Positions 40,051 through 52,575 of a DNA stretch of 64,000 nucleotides are shown here, piece by piece. The stretch comes from Acridotheres tristis (taxonomy: Eukaryota > Chordata > Aves > Passeriformes > Sturnidae): NCBI GenBank assembly GCA_037013685.1, contig CM072884.1, positions 103,529,548 to 103,593,547 on the forward strand. Direction: 5' to 3'. The position numbers and the translations under genes were made by a program. The notes under the pieces are model-generated. The model saw nothing but the letters and a program-made list of their open reading frames with translations. It was not told where the DNA came from and made no database searches. Each line of letters begins with the position of its first letter. Positions within the stretch are counted from its first letter, which is position 1.

Positions 40051-40100
40051 TACACATTCTAAAATGTCCTGCAATTACACATTCTAAAATGTCCTGCAAT
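40051..40100. repeat. Perfect 25-bp tandem duplication
   Basis: TACACATTCTAAAATGTCCT plus five bases (40051-40075) is repeated without any mismatch at 40076-40100, which implies a recent event. Confidence 0.97.
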
Positions 40101-43100
40101 GTACAAAGTCATTTGTAGACTTTTATACTTCAGATTAGCAGGTTTTCTTTTATATGGGGAATTTTAATTAAAGCATACCTGCTGTCTCTGGCATAATTAA
40201 TTAAGAATATGTTTAGTATTGGGAAAGAATCCTGTTAGAAAAACATAGTTTTAATTTAGTCATGGTGAACAACATGGGTCGAAGATACTTTGCTTCAGTG
40301 ATTTGTTTTCTTTAAATATTAGGTTTAATAATCTTTTTTACCTCTAGTTCCAAGGCATTTGTAAATACTTTCTGCTTTTGAAGGGTTTCTTTCAGGTCAA
40401 ATGAAGTCCAGGCTGTGTCTGAGAGGGAATATACCTGTGCCCACTGCAATAACATGCACTTCTCCATCATGAACTTCATAAAGCAAACAGACCCCATCAT
40501 CCTTGCAGCTGGAACATTACTCATTCTGTTTTAAACATTAAAATACTATTTCTCTATTGTCAAAAATAAGGAAAGGAAACCTTATACTTTGTGGATGGAA
40601 TCAGAGCTAATCAATAGATTCTTAATCCTGAAGCCTTTCCTCAGAGATACCTTTTGTTTTCTTTGTTCAATGATTAGACCCTGAGAAGTTCCCTTGGAAA
40701 CAACTCCTGCTGGAATGAGCACAGTTTTAGATTTACTGATTCCAGCAAGTTTGCAATCAAGCTATAGAAATAATAAATTGTGAGAGCAATTTTTTTATTA
40801 TTTAAATTCAGTCTGCTTGGGTTAACAAATTTCTGCGATAATCTTGAAAGTGCCAGTTTATTCTTTTTCATCTTCAACCCCTGGCCTTTTTCATCTTTAG
40901 GGTTTTTAGGAAAAGAAAAAAAAAGGAATGCAATTTTTCTCATTCATTTATGCTGTAGTCTTACAGTTTGGGTTATGTTGAATAAGCTTTGACTTTTTCT
41001 TTCTGGCAGATTTAGTTTTCATTAGCATAATGGGAAATCTTAAATGACTACATGTATGCACATCTTTTTAGAGATGGAAAAATCACTGTAAAAAGAAATA
41101 GTATGAAGAAATAATTATGATTAAATTATATACCTAGCATTACAGCTCAAAAATGTGGATCTTTTATATACAGCTAGCCACCACATATTGTGAATAAAAA
41201 ACAAACAAAAAATCTGAAAGGGACACACACATACATATACTTTGAAGGTTATAGCCTGCTTTAAGTGGACTGTATTTTAACTGTATAAGACTAAATGTTC
41301 ACCATTTTTTTCCCCGAAAAAATTGTCTTCACTCTTCCAGGTGTGCTGCTCTTTCTCATTCAATAATCAGAATGCAGAGAGGTGCTGCCATAAGTATGTT
41401 TCTCTGTATTTTTAGCAGGTGCTAGGTAAGAAAAGTATTAAAGAGCAAAGAGAGTTGTTTTCTAAGCATTTAGAGCTTTAGCACAGACTCTACTTGGTTT
41501 CTGAAGTTAATGACAGGTGTGAACCATATTGAATGGACCCACTGACTCCTTGATTCAGCTGATCCCAATAATTATCAGAGCTGACGTTCATTCCTTTTGT
41601 TCATCATTAATTTAATTCAATTCCAGAACATACTCAGATAGAAGTTCTATTTACCATTATTCTGTGCAAAGACTAATAAAATATAAAGCAAACAATAGAC
41701 TCATTATGAATGCAACATGTTCAAAATATTAATATAGCATTTTAAAATGCATAAAATCCTGTAGATTTAGCAAATTTATGGCTGAAGAGTGGGATGAATT
41801 TTTTTTTGTAAATTAGAAATGAGTTATTTTCTTTTACAGTGCAATCATTTTAATATGCCTGAAAACAAGGGTCTAAATTAATTTCCTGTGTGTATTTGAG
41901 TAATAATAATCAAAACATTTTGTTGATGTCTGATAAAATATTCTCTATAAATGTTCATTTAACACATTTATTGTAAATGGGTTTAGAGGGTTATGCAAAA
42001 CCAGCCTTAAATGAAGACAGTAGTGAGCACAGCTTTATGTATTTTACTTCAAAGGAAGTGCAGATGATGTCATGTACTCTATGTTATAAATTGAAATGAT
42101 GAATTAGAAAACCAGCTTCAGCAATTTAGCCAAAGAGGAGATGTAAAAGTTAGAGGGAGAAAAAATTTCCATGTTCATTTTCAACCTTGCAGCTGGTGAC
42201 CTTTTGACATTTCCTCCTTTGTCATATGCTGAGTTGAGGTGCTCACAAAGATCAGTTTTAATTATTGGAGATCATTCCTATAGCAGTTAGGGCAGAGAGA
42301 AGATCCTCTAGATAGAAATTCAAAGTAGGCAAAGCAGGGTGGTCAAAACATTTAATAGAGCAGACCCAATGGGCTTTCTTTCCCTAAAATAAAGCCTGAT
42401 GAATAACTTGTTCCCTTTGGATGATGTGTTTATGTGCTCATAATTCTGGACAATGTCCTATTTCATGTAAAGGAGGCTGCTCTTTTTGTGTTATTTACCA
42501 AAAGTCCCCCAGGATGTGGCCACTTGTTGATGATGCAGTCATGACATCTGCTGGTGTCCTGTACTCCTGGTGAAGAATACAGTGAGGGCAAAAGTCAGGA
42601 GGATGTTTCAATAATTGGTAAGAAATAGACGAAATCTTAGTCCATAATAAAAATGAAGAATTCTACTTAAATTAATAAATTTGATATTATTCAAGAAGCG
42701 CAGTGAATTACTGTGCATACTGTTATTAAATTTACAACAATTTTGCTGATTTCTTTTTAAACTTGATTTTTTTTCCTGAATTTTTTTTTTTTTTTCCAAT
42801 TTTGGCTTTGTGAGGTTAAAGACTAAGGTAAAATAATAAGTCCAAGCAAATTTGGTTTTCTACATCAGGTGAAGGAAAAAAATAGGGAAACGACATTTCC
42901 AAAGTAGAAGTTTGTTTGTGTGATTCAATTTCCCTTTCTTCATGAGTCATATGAGAATATTGAAATAAAAACAATGTGAGTGGATGTTGTTACCAAGATG
43001 ATTGTTCCAGTTTAGCATAGTGAAGTTGTTGAGATGAACTACATTCTACAGAGAGAAAGAATTTGCAGACAAAAGTTTAGCACAAAATGTGTTAGTGACT

Positions 43101-46100
43101 ACTTAGGATATAAAAGACATATAAACTTGTAGTTCAATAGCATCTCACAAAATTAAATAAATCTGTTGTTAAGGCACCCAAGATGCTTGTTAAACAACCT
43201 TTTAAAAAGTAGATAAATTACACTGAATGTTAATGTTTCACATTATTGCTATGGAATCAGAAAACTTCATTTTACTTTTACATTCCCCTGGAGTATGTTA
43301 AATCCACCAATATTGTCCTAACTGAGCATTTGTCTTTTCTAAAGCTGCTTTAGATAATTTATATGTACAGTGGCATCTTCCAGGATGGTACTTTAATAAA
43401 CCAGAGTATAAAATGTACCAGTACAATACATAAGGACCTTGTGTTGCCCCCATCCTAAAACAATCTGTACACATTCTTAAAAACAGTCTATACACAATTA
43501 GACTAACTGAATATTTAGCTTTAAAATGGAGACCATTTTTGCAATGTTTTCATGTCTTTCAAATAGATTAGGCAGATTCTAAACTCAGAGCTATTAGCAA
43601 GTTATATTGGTAATACATATGTTCAGAGAGAAACTCCAGACAATACATGTACCTGAAATCATTGCAATTGTTTTTATAAGCAGAAAACTTTTGTTTACAG
43701 AAGTAAAGACATCTAATTTTAACTGCAACAATATCACATGGGGACATGTGTGTTAACAGAATAGCAACCTTAAAATCATTTAGAAGGTATCTAAGATATG
43801 TTCCTCTATATTAAAAAAGTAACTTCTCTTAAAGAGTATTGACCTCCTCAGAAATATTGTCATCTTCCTTTCAATACTCCCAAAGGATTTTTTTTTCTTT
43901 TTTTATGCTGTTATCCCAGTATTAATTAATCACCCAAAATATCATAGTGTGTAAACAACAGAAAAACAGCGAATATCAAATTTAAGAAACAAGTTTTATT
44001 TGGAATTCTGTTACAAGTGTGAATCAAGACTGAAACTTCATTTCTCTGAGATCGATGTCCATTTGTCCATTGACTTAAAGAGTCAATATTTCATCATTTG
44101 ACTTTCTGGTTATGAAAGATCAGAATGGATGTTAATTTTAAAAATTGAAATCAGTTTTCAAAAATTCCGGCTCTGCCAATCACCTTGATGTTTTATCGGT
44201 TATTCTGTCATACAATTTCTTTAAGTTAATGAATTAAATAATTCTCTAAGAGTAATTGAAATATACTTTCTTCATACTTTAGTAACAGGTAAAATGCATG
44301 GTAGCTGCATAGTGACCCTCCAAAACAGGATGAACAAAAGCTTTTTGTTAATCGTAATAATAAGGGAAAATCTGCCCATCTATTTCTACATGACTCTAAA
44401 GTACAGATTTTAATTCTGAATCTGTCTCAGACTATAGTTCCTCCCAGTTTACTCACTTGGGTAAACAGTTTGTTTCAGTCTTTACTGGAATAAATTTGGG
44501 TAAAACACCTACTGACTTATTGGAAATAATACAGAGCTAAAACTCAGCAGTCAAGAGAAAAAACTCTGTACTCTAGGGTACTTTATCTGAAAAGTTTAAA
44601 AATTAAAGATATGTTAAAGGGAATAGAAATTACTAAATTAAAATTGTATAATAATTTAACTTCTGATGCTTTACTTATCTCTGTTAGAGCTTAATATAGG
44701 AAAACAATTTCACCAGCACTTTTTTTTTTTACTGTGTGAACGTGATAACACACAATAATTGTTTGAATATGAACAAGAAATTGGAACCAGCAACGACATT
44801 TTTCTATTTCTTTAATATAGTTTTTCCTTTTGCATTGGAGTATTATATTCACATCCAGAACTGGATTCATTTAAAAACGTTAGATATAACTTCATAGAAA
44901 CGTGACTGAGGAGTGATATAAATCAGTGAATTTCTTTAAACGCAGTGAAGACGGAAGAACTAGAGTTTTCTCCCTTTCTAAATCATTCTGTTTCACCTCA
45001 CTGCATTCTTTTCATGTTCAACAAGAAGATTGTATTTCTCCAGGCACTCGATATGGCAACGAACGTTCCCAGCCCTTAATAAGCCTTTTGTGGAGCCACT
45101 AGTCCCACAGCATAATTTTTAATCAAGTTGCGGAAGATTTATTTATCCTGCATACATGACCAGTTGTGTTTTTGTTTTGTTTTTGTTTTTTTTTTTTCTA
45201 GAGGTAAGACTCCTCTCACCTAAGTTTAAAACTTACACCCGCTGGCATATGAGCTGGCTGTTCTTCATGGTAATTCCATGGCATGAGTGATATTCTCTTA
45301 ATGCCAATGTGCTGAACATCGGATGAAATAAGTTTTACAGAATTCCACTTCCATCTCGACTATCCAAGGGCTCAAGTTGACAAACTCAAATGTAGATTTG
45401 TAATATAGGAATCTAAATCACAAGAATCCTACTTTAAGATTTCACGGTTGTTATGGCTATAACCTTTGGAAATGGCAAGCTGGCTCTACAGAATATTTTC
45501 TAGTTATAAAACAAGCACAAAAATTCATGTTGGCTTTTCAAAGCAGACAAGTACAAATTTGTAGTAAAGATATGATTTATTTTTTGAAAAAGATGTACAG
45601 CTGGGGGAAAAAAAATGCAAGCTTTGGGTGCACAAGGCTGTCTTTAAATCTCAGGGGCTTAATATACCAGTTGGTCTAATAAAATGTATTGCTTTTACCT
45701 CGATATGTCTAAAGCAACATTACTGTTATTATTTTTCATGGTATTTAAGTTTTCTGAGGATGGAATCACAGCATGCATTTCTTTAAGCTAGCTGCAGTGT
45801 GCAAAATAAGTATAGGGTTTTTTATTAAAATATAGCTATTTTGATTAATTTTGGCAGTTAGAATAAACTGTGCTTCACATGTAACACTGAGTTTCCTTTT
45901 TTCATTCTGTGCTTTCTTTGAAAGTGATGATTGTGACTACAAGACAACTGGAAGCTTTCCTTTTATAGTTCACTATTCTCAATTCAATGCAAATTAAATA
46001 TAAAGAAAAATGGGACCTCTTTGAGAACAAAGGTTTTGGTTTGAGAGCTGCAGTAAACAGAATAAATGTTTTATTAGAAAGTAGGTGGGTTATGATACTT

Positions 46101-46249
46101 CAGTGTAGAAATGGTAAATTTATTTTAAGCTCCTATTTCTGTTCAGTATATCTTGTAACAGGGTTTTTTTAATGTTGCTATCAGTAGTCTTTAATGTCCA
46201 GGTGGGTAAAGAACTGAGGAGAGAGCTGATTTTTGTTTTCTTGTCATAT
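40101..46249. other. Unannotated intron
   Basis: AT-rich with T runs near 42780-42796 and 45170-45198. No exon or transposable element landmark recognised. Confidence 0.6.
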
Positions 46250-46795
46250 AGTCTGCCAGGAAACCTTGTCTCTTCCATGTACATCCAAGTGAGAAGTGCA
46301 GCTTCTGGCTCCTCCACAGCTTCGAGCCTGGCACCAGAGCCCAAGCATCAGCTGCCTTGTGGCATCCCATGCTGGACCTGTCCTCACATGCCACCCCCTC
46401 TGACTTTGCAGTTTGTGATTGCACTGGCCCAAGCCATTCTCTCTCAAAACCTCTTTGCTCAGTCTGCCCCATGAACACACAAACCAGGGATGCGTTTTGG
46501 GTCTTGGTGTCACATCTAAGATGTGCAGGACGTACCTTTGAGGGGCCACACTGCCTCCCCACAAACACTGCTCTGCTTGTTCCTGCCCTCCAGCAAACCA
46601 TCCATCTGCCCATCCCACCCTGGCCAAAACCCAGGTGGCAGCAGTGGGCGAGGCCGCTCTGGGAAGAAAGGCAGCACAAAAAGAATCCCCTGAGACAGAG
46701 GCAGCAGGCACCAAAGTGAGCACCTTCCCACCTGGCCACAGACTCCAACCCAGCAGCCACCCCTCCATGCAGTGGCAGAGCGTTGCTGACATCCT
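46250..46795. other. GC-rich unclassified block within AT-rich intron
   Basis: Roughly 550 bp is clearly richer in G and C than its surroundings, with sharp edges near GTCTGCCAGG and GACATCCTG. Long frames are open on both strands (about 190 and 182 codons on minus, 120 on plus), which is what lowered stop-codon frequency in GC-rich DNA produces. No protein domain, CR1 landmark or LTR end was recognised. It could be an old LTR, a retroposed fragment or a conserved regulatory block; I cannot decide which. Confidence 0.5.
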
Positions 46796-47892
46796 GTTTT
46801 GAATTTTCAGGTGTTTCGTTCCTTCAAAACAATTCCATTAGTTTTTCGGAATTTTTGAGCTAACGTTCAGAATTCAAAAAGTCACTCATGAATAACTAGG
46901 CAAAGGGCAAAAAATGCATTGTGATAAGCTCATTTAAATAGAAATAGGCTCATTCCTTTGTGTGGGTTGCATATGCTTTTTTTTTTTTTTTATTTAATAT
47001 ATAGATTTTTATGAGTAAATTCAGTTTTCTGAGGAGCTACTCTGACACCACCAGGAAAAACGAAAAATTAAGGCTAGGTGAATTGTTTGTCATTTTCATA
47101 CAGCTAGCACTGTCTAGAATTTTTGCTTACATTTGAGCAGTGACAGTTTATTAGGATGAATGGCGGGGGACAGGAACAGAAATTTAGGAAGAAAAGACTC
47201 TTGCAATATGTGGAATATATGACATTTAGTAGAGATTATGTGATCAAAACAGGAAAAGCATTCATTTTTTCCCTATTCCTGTCCACAAATAAAAAAGCTG
47301 TGAACTTAATAGGAAATAGTCCTATGCAACTATTTCTCTTACTAAGAGAAGCTCCAAAGACTGAAGAAAAATGCTTGAAAGATCTAGTCTGGCTTTTGAA
47401 AAGCCACGGACATTTCAAAATGCTTTTGCATGTATTCTGTAATGTCTTATTCTAATATATTATAAATGGTAGTTGGCAGATTGCATCTCATACTTGCAAA
47501 AGCTAATGTTTGTACTGTTCTGCTCTAGATGTCTTCTTGTCTATGTGGTTCAAAAACATCTTTGTGATCTGTCATAGTAATTTTGATATGAACATAAAGC
47601 TGAGAGAACAAGAATTTATCAACTCTACTCAGAAAGACATACACGTAGAAATGCCTGCTAGGAGGTGAGCAGAAAGCATGAAGCACTAAAGGTGTCTTAC
47701 TGTAGACTACAGTATATATAAATTTGAATAAAATATTATAAATACAAGTTCAGGGTCCTGTTTTTGCATAATAGTTCCATAAGACACATGATAACTGTCA
47801 GTGTTGTTTTTTTATGATCTGTCATTTGAAAACAGCAGTTCTTAAAAATGCTACCTTATTAAAAAAGAAAACTAATCCAGCAATATAAATAA

Positions 47893-47908
47893 GGGGTGGG
47901 GGGGGGGG
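47893..47908. repeat. Poly-G run
   Basis: GGGGT followed by eleven G residues (47898-47908). Likely to be length-variable or misread. Confidence 0.9.
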
Positions 47909-48835
47909 CTGGACTTTGCAGGCCAAATTAAAAGACTTTAATGACTTGAAAGTTTTCTTTCCATTTTTGAATGCATGGCAAAGTCACTCCTCTAAGAAAA
48001 CATGAGAGCTGATCTGGCTCCCTTATTAAACTGAGTGCTTCAGAGTATCAAAGGGCAGAAAACTCACATTAACTTGATTAAAAATACTATACAGAGTCAA
48101 CAGAAAAATGACAAATTTACTTTTGATATTTTAAAAAGATTTTGTGGGCAGAAACAAGAGGGTTTTTTTAATAAGTTAATTGTTGCAGAATGAATAACTA
48201 CATGTGTGGAAGGTCCTTATAGTTCCTGCTCATGTACATTATGGAAGAGTAAATAAAATGAGTAGAGTAAGAAATGCAGTTCTGATTCAAAAACTGAATT
48301 GGATGTGGTCTTAATTCTTGTTTGTTTACAGAAATTGATTACATCTAGTTAAATTAACTGAAATACTATTAAAGTTTCAGGATGTGGATTTTATCTTCAA
48401 CATGCATAGAAAAAGGGCATTTTTTTTTTAGAGGCTTTTCAGCACCGTCAGCAAGTTAGGATGGGAAAAAATGTTTTCTGCAATTTCAGCCATTAAAAGA
48501 GAAGTTAAGCCAGTGCTAAACCTCTGGTCTGTAAAGTATTTTGAGAAAAGATAAAAATAGTTTTCATTGGATTGATGGGTTGTTATGTTAAAAATTTGAG
48601 AGAGGGTGAAAAGTGTACTCATCTACGGCTAAGAGACATTTGGTTATTTTTTACCTGTTCTAATAAAAACAATAGTCACATTACTATTAAAATCAGTTTT
48701 ACCTCTTGTAATTTTAATTATAAATATCCAAGTGTTTAATTAAAACACATACACACACCCATTCATTAAATTTGAATGGAGTTTGCTGACTAGCAGTCGA
48801 CAGAAAGAAATCTCTTTTCATTCTCCAAAATCGAG

Positions 48836-48960
48836 AAGAGGAGAGGAGAGGAGAGGAGAGGAGAGGAGAGGAGAGGAGAGGAGAGGAGAGGAGAGGAGAG
48901 GAGAGGAGAGGAGAGGAGAGGAGAGGAGAGGAGAGGAGAGGAGAGGAGAGGAGAGGAGAG
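48836..48960. repeat. (GAGAG)n pentanucleotide array
   Basis: Twenty-four uninterrupted GAGAG units fill 48841-48960, with one variant unit before them. The + strand is all purine through the array. Frames across it give SSPLL or RRGEE repeat peptides and are not genes. Confidence 0.98.
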
Positions 48961-51900
48961 ACAAACAACACATAGATTGTTTTGTGTTTGTTTTGTGAGG
49001 AGAAAAAAAACCAAACGGTTCTAAAAGTTCTTAGCTGTATTTGACCTTTACCAAATTTTGAGTAACATATCATTGAAGAAATACATGGAACTTTCTGCCC
49101 TGGAAGGAAAATACACTTTTAACAAGAGAAAGACAATTTAAAAATCCTGCTATATTTTTAGGAAGTTCTTCTATGAGATAAGAGGCAGAATTTTTATGCC
49201 TATAGTAATACACCAACTCTTTTTCCTAAATAAGATGACAGTTTTACTGGGTGCAGGGGAAGAGTAGCTGTGAATTCAAACCAAGGCAGTAGAATAGCTG
49301 TTGATAGAGTATTTAACACAAATACATATTTCTTTCTACTCTGCAATGGGAGCCTGGGAAGACTGCACCAACATCCCCTTAAAGATTTGTGGTGTATAGG
49401 AGAAAATGAATATGCAAATATAGAAGGCGCAAGAGGCTTCCACCAGTAGAGATGGGGGAAAATGCATGTAGAGAAGACAGTGATTTATTTTTTTCGACAG
49501 GAAGCCCAGTGTAAATGCAGCTATGATTTTCCCTACTGTGGGAATCTGTACCATTTTTCACAAGATAGTATTGACACTAAAGACTGGTGAAGTAGTCAGA
49601 AGTTCTGAATATATTTAAATGAATACAGTTGTATCTGTCATCATGAATGGCTGCTATAATCACAGCTTTTAAAACCCACTGTTGGCTTCAACACTCCATG
49701 GTACAATGGAGCTCTTCAGAACTACAATAGTTGTTGACATTCCATTAAAGAAAACAATAGAAGTGGAATGAATATGCTTAGATTTCTTTTTATTCTGTAC
49801 AACTGATTTATAAAAAGAAATAGCAGAGGGAGAGAAAAACAAGACAAACCACTGTGAAAAGTAATTAAAGATATGAATAATTGGGAAGGGTAAAATACTG
49901 CTACAGCTATAGTAGAGAGTATTTGTCACTCTTTAAACTATTAAATAGATTTTTAAAAATTGAATATCACTATATCATTAGGATTGTCATAGCTATCGCA
50001 GCACATGTTTTTTCTAATTTATGTTAAAAAATAAAGTGATGTAAAGTTTTTAATTTATCTTTATGTACCAGCAGGCTGTATAAAAACTGTTATACAAGAT
50101 TAGTTCAGTTTGAGCCCTAGGATTAGATTCTAACTACTGAGAAGGTGATGGATATTTAGTTAAATTTTTGCATTGTATATTTCTATTAGCTGGTGATGAA
50201 TGTAGTCTACCTGAATCTCATTGAAATGGTGCTTTCATGCAAGTTTACTGCCCACGTTTGTATAGAACGATCCTGTGAAAACATCAGCCAAAAACACAAC
50301 TAGACATAATTTACTTCTTTAAAAAATCATGATTTCCTTCTCCCCCTCCAAAAGGTAGCTCTCAAAATCATTTTAGAATTTATATGAAATACGGTGTAGA
50401 GCTTTGCCTTTACCTGTCAGCTTTGCCTTTACCTGTCATCATGAAATACTTCAGCAGCATGCAGCCTTTTCCTGTTTGAAAACCTTCATAACTGTTGTGC
50501 TCATTCTAAGGAATAGAGAAAGGGAGAGACTCCAAATTGCCTTTGAAGCTATTACTACGTAATCCACTGCATGATGTTCCTTTACTTGCTCAGCTGCTTT
50601 ATTCTAGAAATGGCATTATAACAAAATAAAAAACACTGTCAAATATATAAATCTATTTTTCTTCCTCCCTAAGGTTATGTTAGCTACCTATACAGACATT
50701 TGAGAGATATCTCTGCATCTTATGCACAAATGGTAAACAATGTTGAAATATAAATGCATGAAGAATATTAGAATAGGTTTTTTAAATGCTAAATTAATGT
50801 TTAATATGTCTTTTTTATACAAATAATCTGTCATAGCCAGTAAGCCCTCCTCTTCCTGCTGCACTGAGTAAAAGCAGAACACCTTAGCTAGGAAAAATTA
50901 GAAATACTTTTAATTTTGTCCGCTAAATTTAAGGTGGTGTTTTTGCATCCACATACCAAATTGTTTCTAAATAACCTTGATTGTCCTTTGAGACTTGATC
51001 CACATTCCTGGAACTTCACCAAGCATTGTTAAACAGGTTAGAGTGCAAGCTGTAAATACTGAAATTATGAGTCTGAGGCAGCTTGACAACTAGAAAAGCA
51101 TTTAGAATTCTTCTAATCTTTTTTTTTTCATATGTCATCTGTAATAAAGTGAATGCTTACATTAGAAATCAAGCCTTTAAAAATTGTTGTCTATTCCCCA
51201 GTTTTCTTTCTAGGAGATTTATCTCTGCATAATACACTAAGAAAAAATAACTAAAATTATTTAGAATGTCTTTTTTTTCAGAGTCATGAGCCAAGTCTTA
51301 ATGATCAATGAAATAAGAATGCATAAGTAAATGAAAAAAAAAATATAATTGAGAACTTAGACTGTGTGGAAGTGAAGAAATTTAGGAGAAGGAAATGTTA
51401 GAGAAGGCAGATATTGCAGCAAATGCAGCTCGAAAACTCTTAGTAGTACTAGTGGAAAGTAACTATTAGATGTGCTGCCTGAAAGATCACAATGTTCACA
51501 AAGTCTTTTTTCTGAATGTCATAATTTTGTTACTTGTATAGAGGTTCCATCAAATTATGATTTTTGTGACACTGTAGGAGTCGGTGAAATGTCACCTCTT
51601 TCTGGCAGTCATTCTTGAAAAACAGTCTCACCAAGAAAATAAAAACACATTCTAAACAGCTTCTGCAATACTGCATTGCCAGAGCAGTCATGGGCAGGAG
51701 CTTTCTGGGTGTGTTCAGACAGTTCCAGCTTTGGAGATATTTAATAAAACCACTTCAGTTTCACCACTGATGAATTCAAAGACTCAGAAATCAAAATATC
51801 TCTTAATCTCTCAGTCATCTGTACTAGACTCATGAGAAAGGGGACAAAAAGACACTAAATTCCTGTTTATAAATTAACAGGCATATCTCATTGTGATTCC

Positions 51901-52499
51901 TGTCAGACAATGTCTACATCATAGAAAATGCTATTACACTCAGCAATAATTGGCACCCTCTTTGGTCATCTCAGAGAAGATGAGACTTGAATGGTTTTGG
52001 AGGTTGCACTACCAGCCTCACTATTAGGCAGAATCCCAAAAGTACATTAGAGTACAGGGAGGATGAAAAAACCTCTCTGCTCTGGTTTGTAGACAAAGAA
52101 TTTGGTTCTTGACATCATGATTCTTTGCTACTCAGAATAAATGACTTCATGTGAAATTAAATGGTCTCTCTCTGGTTTCTAGACATCTTTCAGTAGTTTG
52201 CCTGTGGCTGATATAGAAAAGGAAAAAAATAACTCTTGAATAACAAATCAAGATGTTTACTGAAGTGTTGCCTAAATTTAAATTGAAGTGGTTTTTGGCA
52301 GTTTTTTTCACACAGAAAAGAAGAAAATTGGATTACCTGGATTAGAATTTAATTTAAATGTATTGATATCTACTTAAGGAGATACCCAAATTACTCCTAG
52401 ATCAGTCAGAGTTAGGCTAAACTGCAGACATTTATGTTGAGGAACTGTGATGTATTCTCAGCTTGTGCAGTGTCAGCTTTAATATTTATTTAACGGTGT
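48961..52499. other. Unannotated intron
   Basis: AT-rich; apart from the 19-bp duplication at 50400 nothing was recognised. Confidence 0.6.
50400..50437. repeat. Perfect 19-bp tandem duplication
   Basis: AGCTTTGCCTTTACCTGTC occurs twice head to tail with no mismatch. Confidence 0.97.
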
Positions 52500-52575
52500 T
52501 TTTAGCAGTTGGACTTGATGAACTGAAGGATCTTTTCCAACCTAAACAATTCTGTGACATTATGACTCTGTGAAA
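52500..52575 (+). mobile_element. CR1 LINE 3' tail fragment
   Basis: GTTGGACTTGATGAACTGAAGG, TCTTTTCCAACCTAAACAATTC and TGTGACATTATGACTCTGTGA match the CR1 3' end in sense orientation. Only the last 75 bp or so is retained, as is typical of heavily 5'-truncated CR1 copies. Confidence 0.85.

Noticed and set aside
46191..46792. 189- and 182-codon minus-strand frames
   Set aside because: Two overlapping frames plus a plus-strand frame are open in the same GC-rich block; no recognisable domain, splice context or start context supports a gene.
48714..49073. SSPLLSSPLL and RRGEERRGEE repeat proteins
   Set aside because: They are translations of the GAGAG array in different frames.
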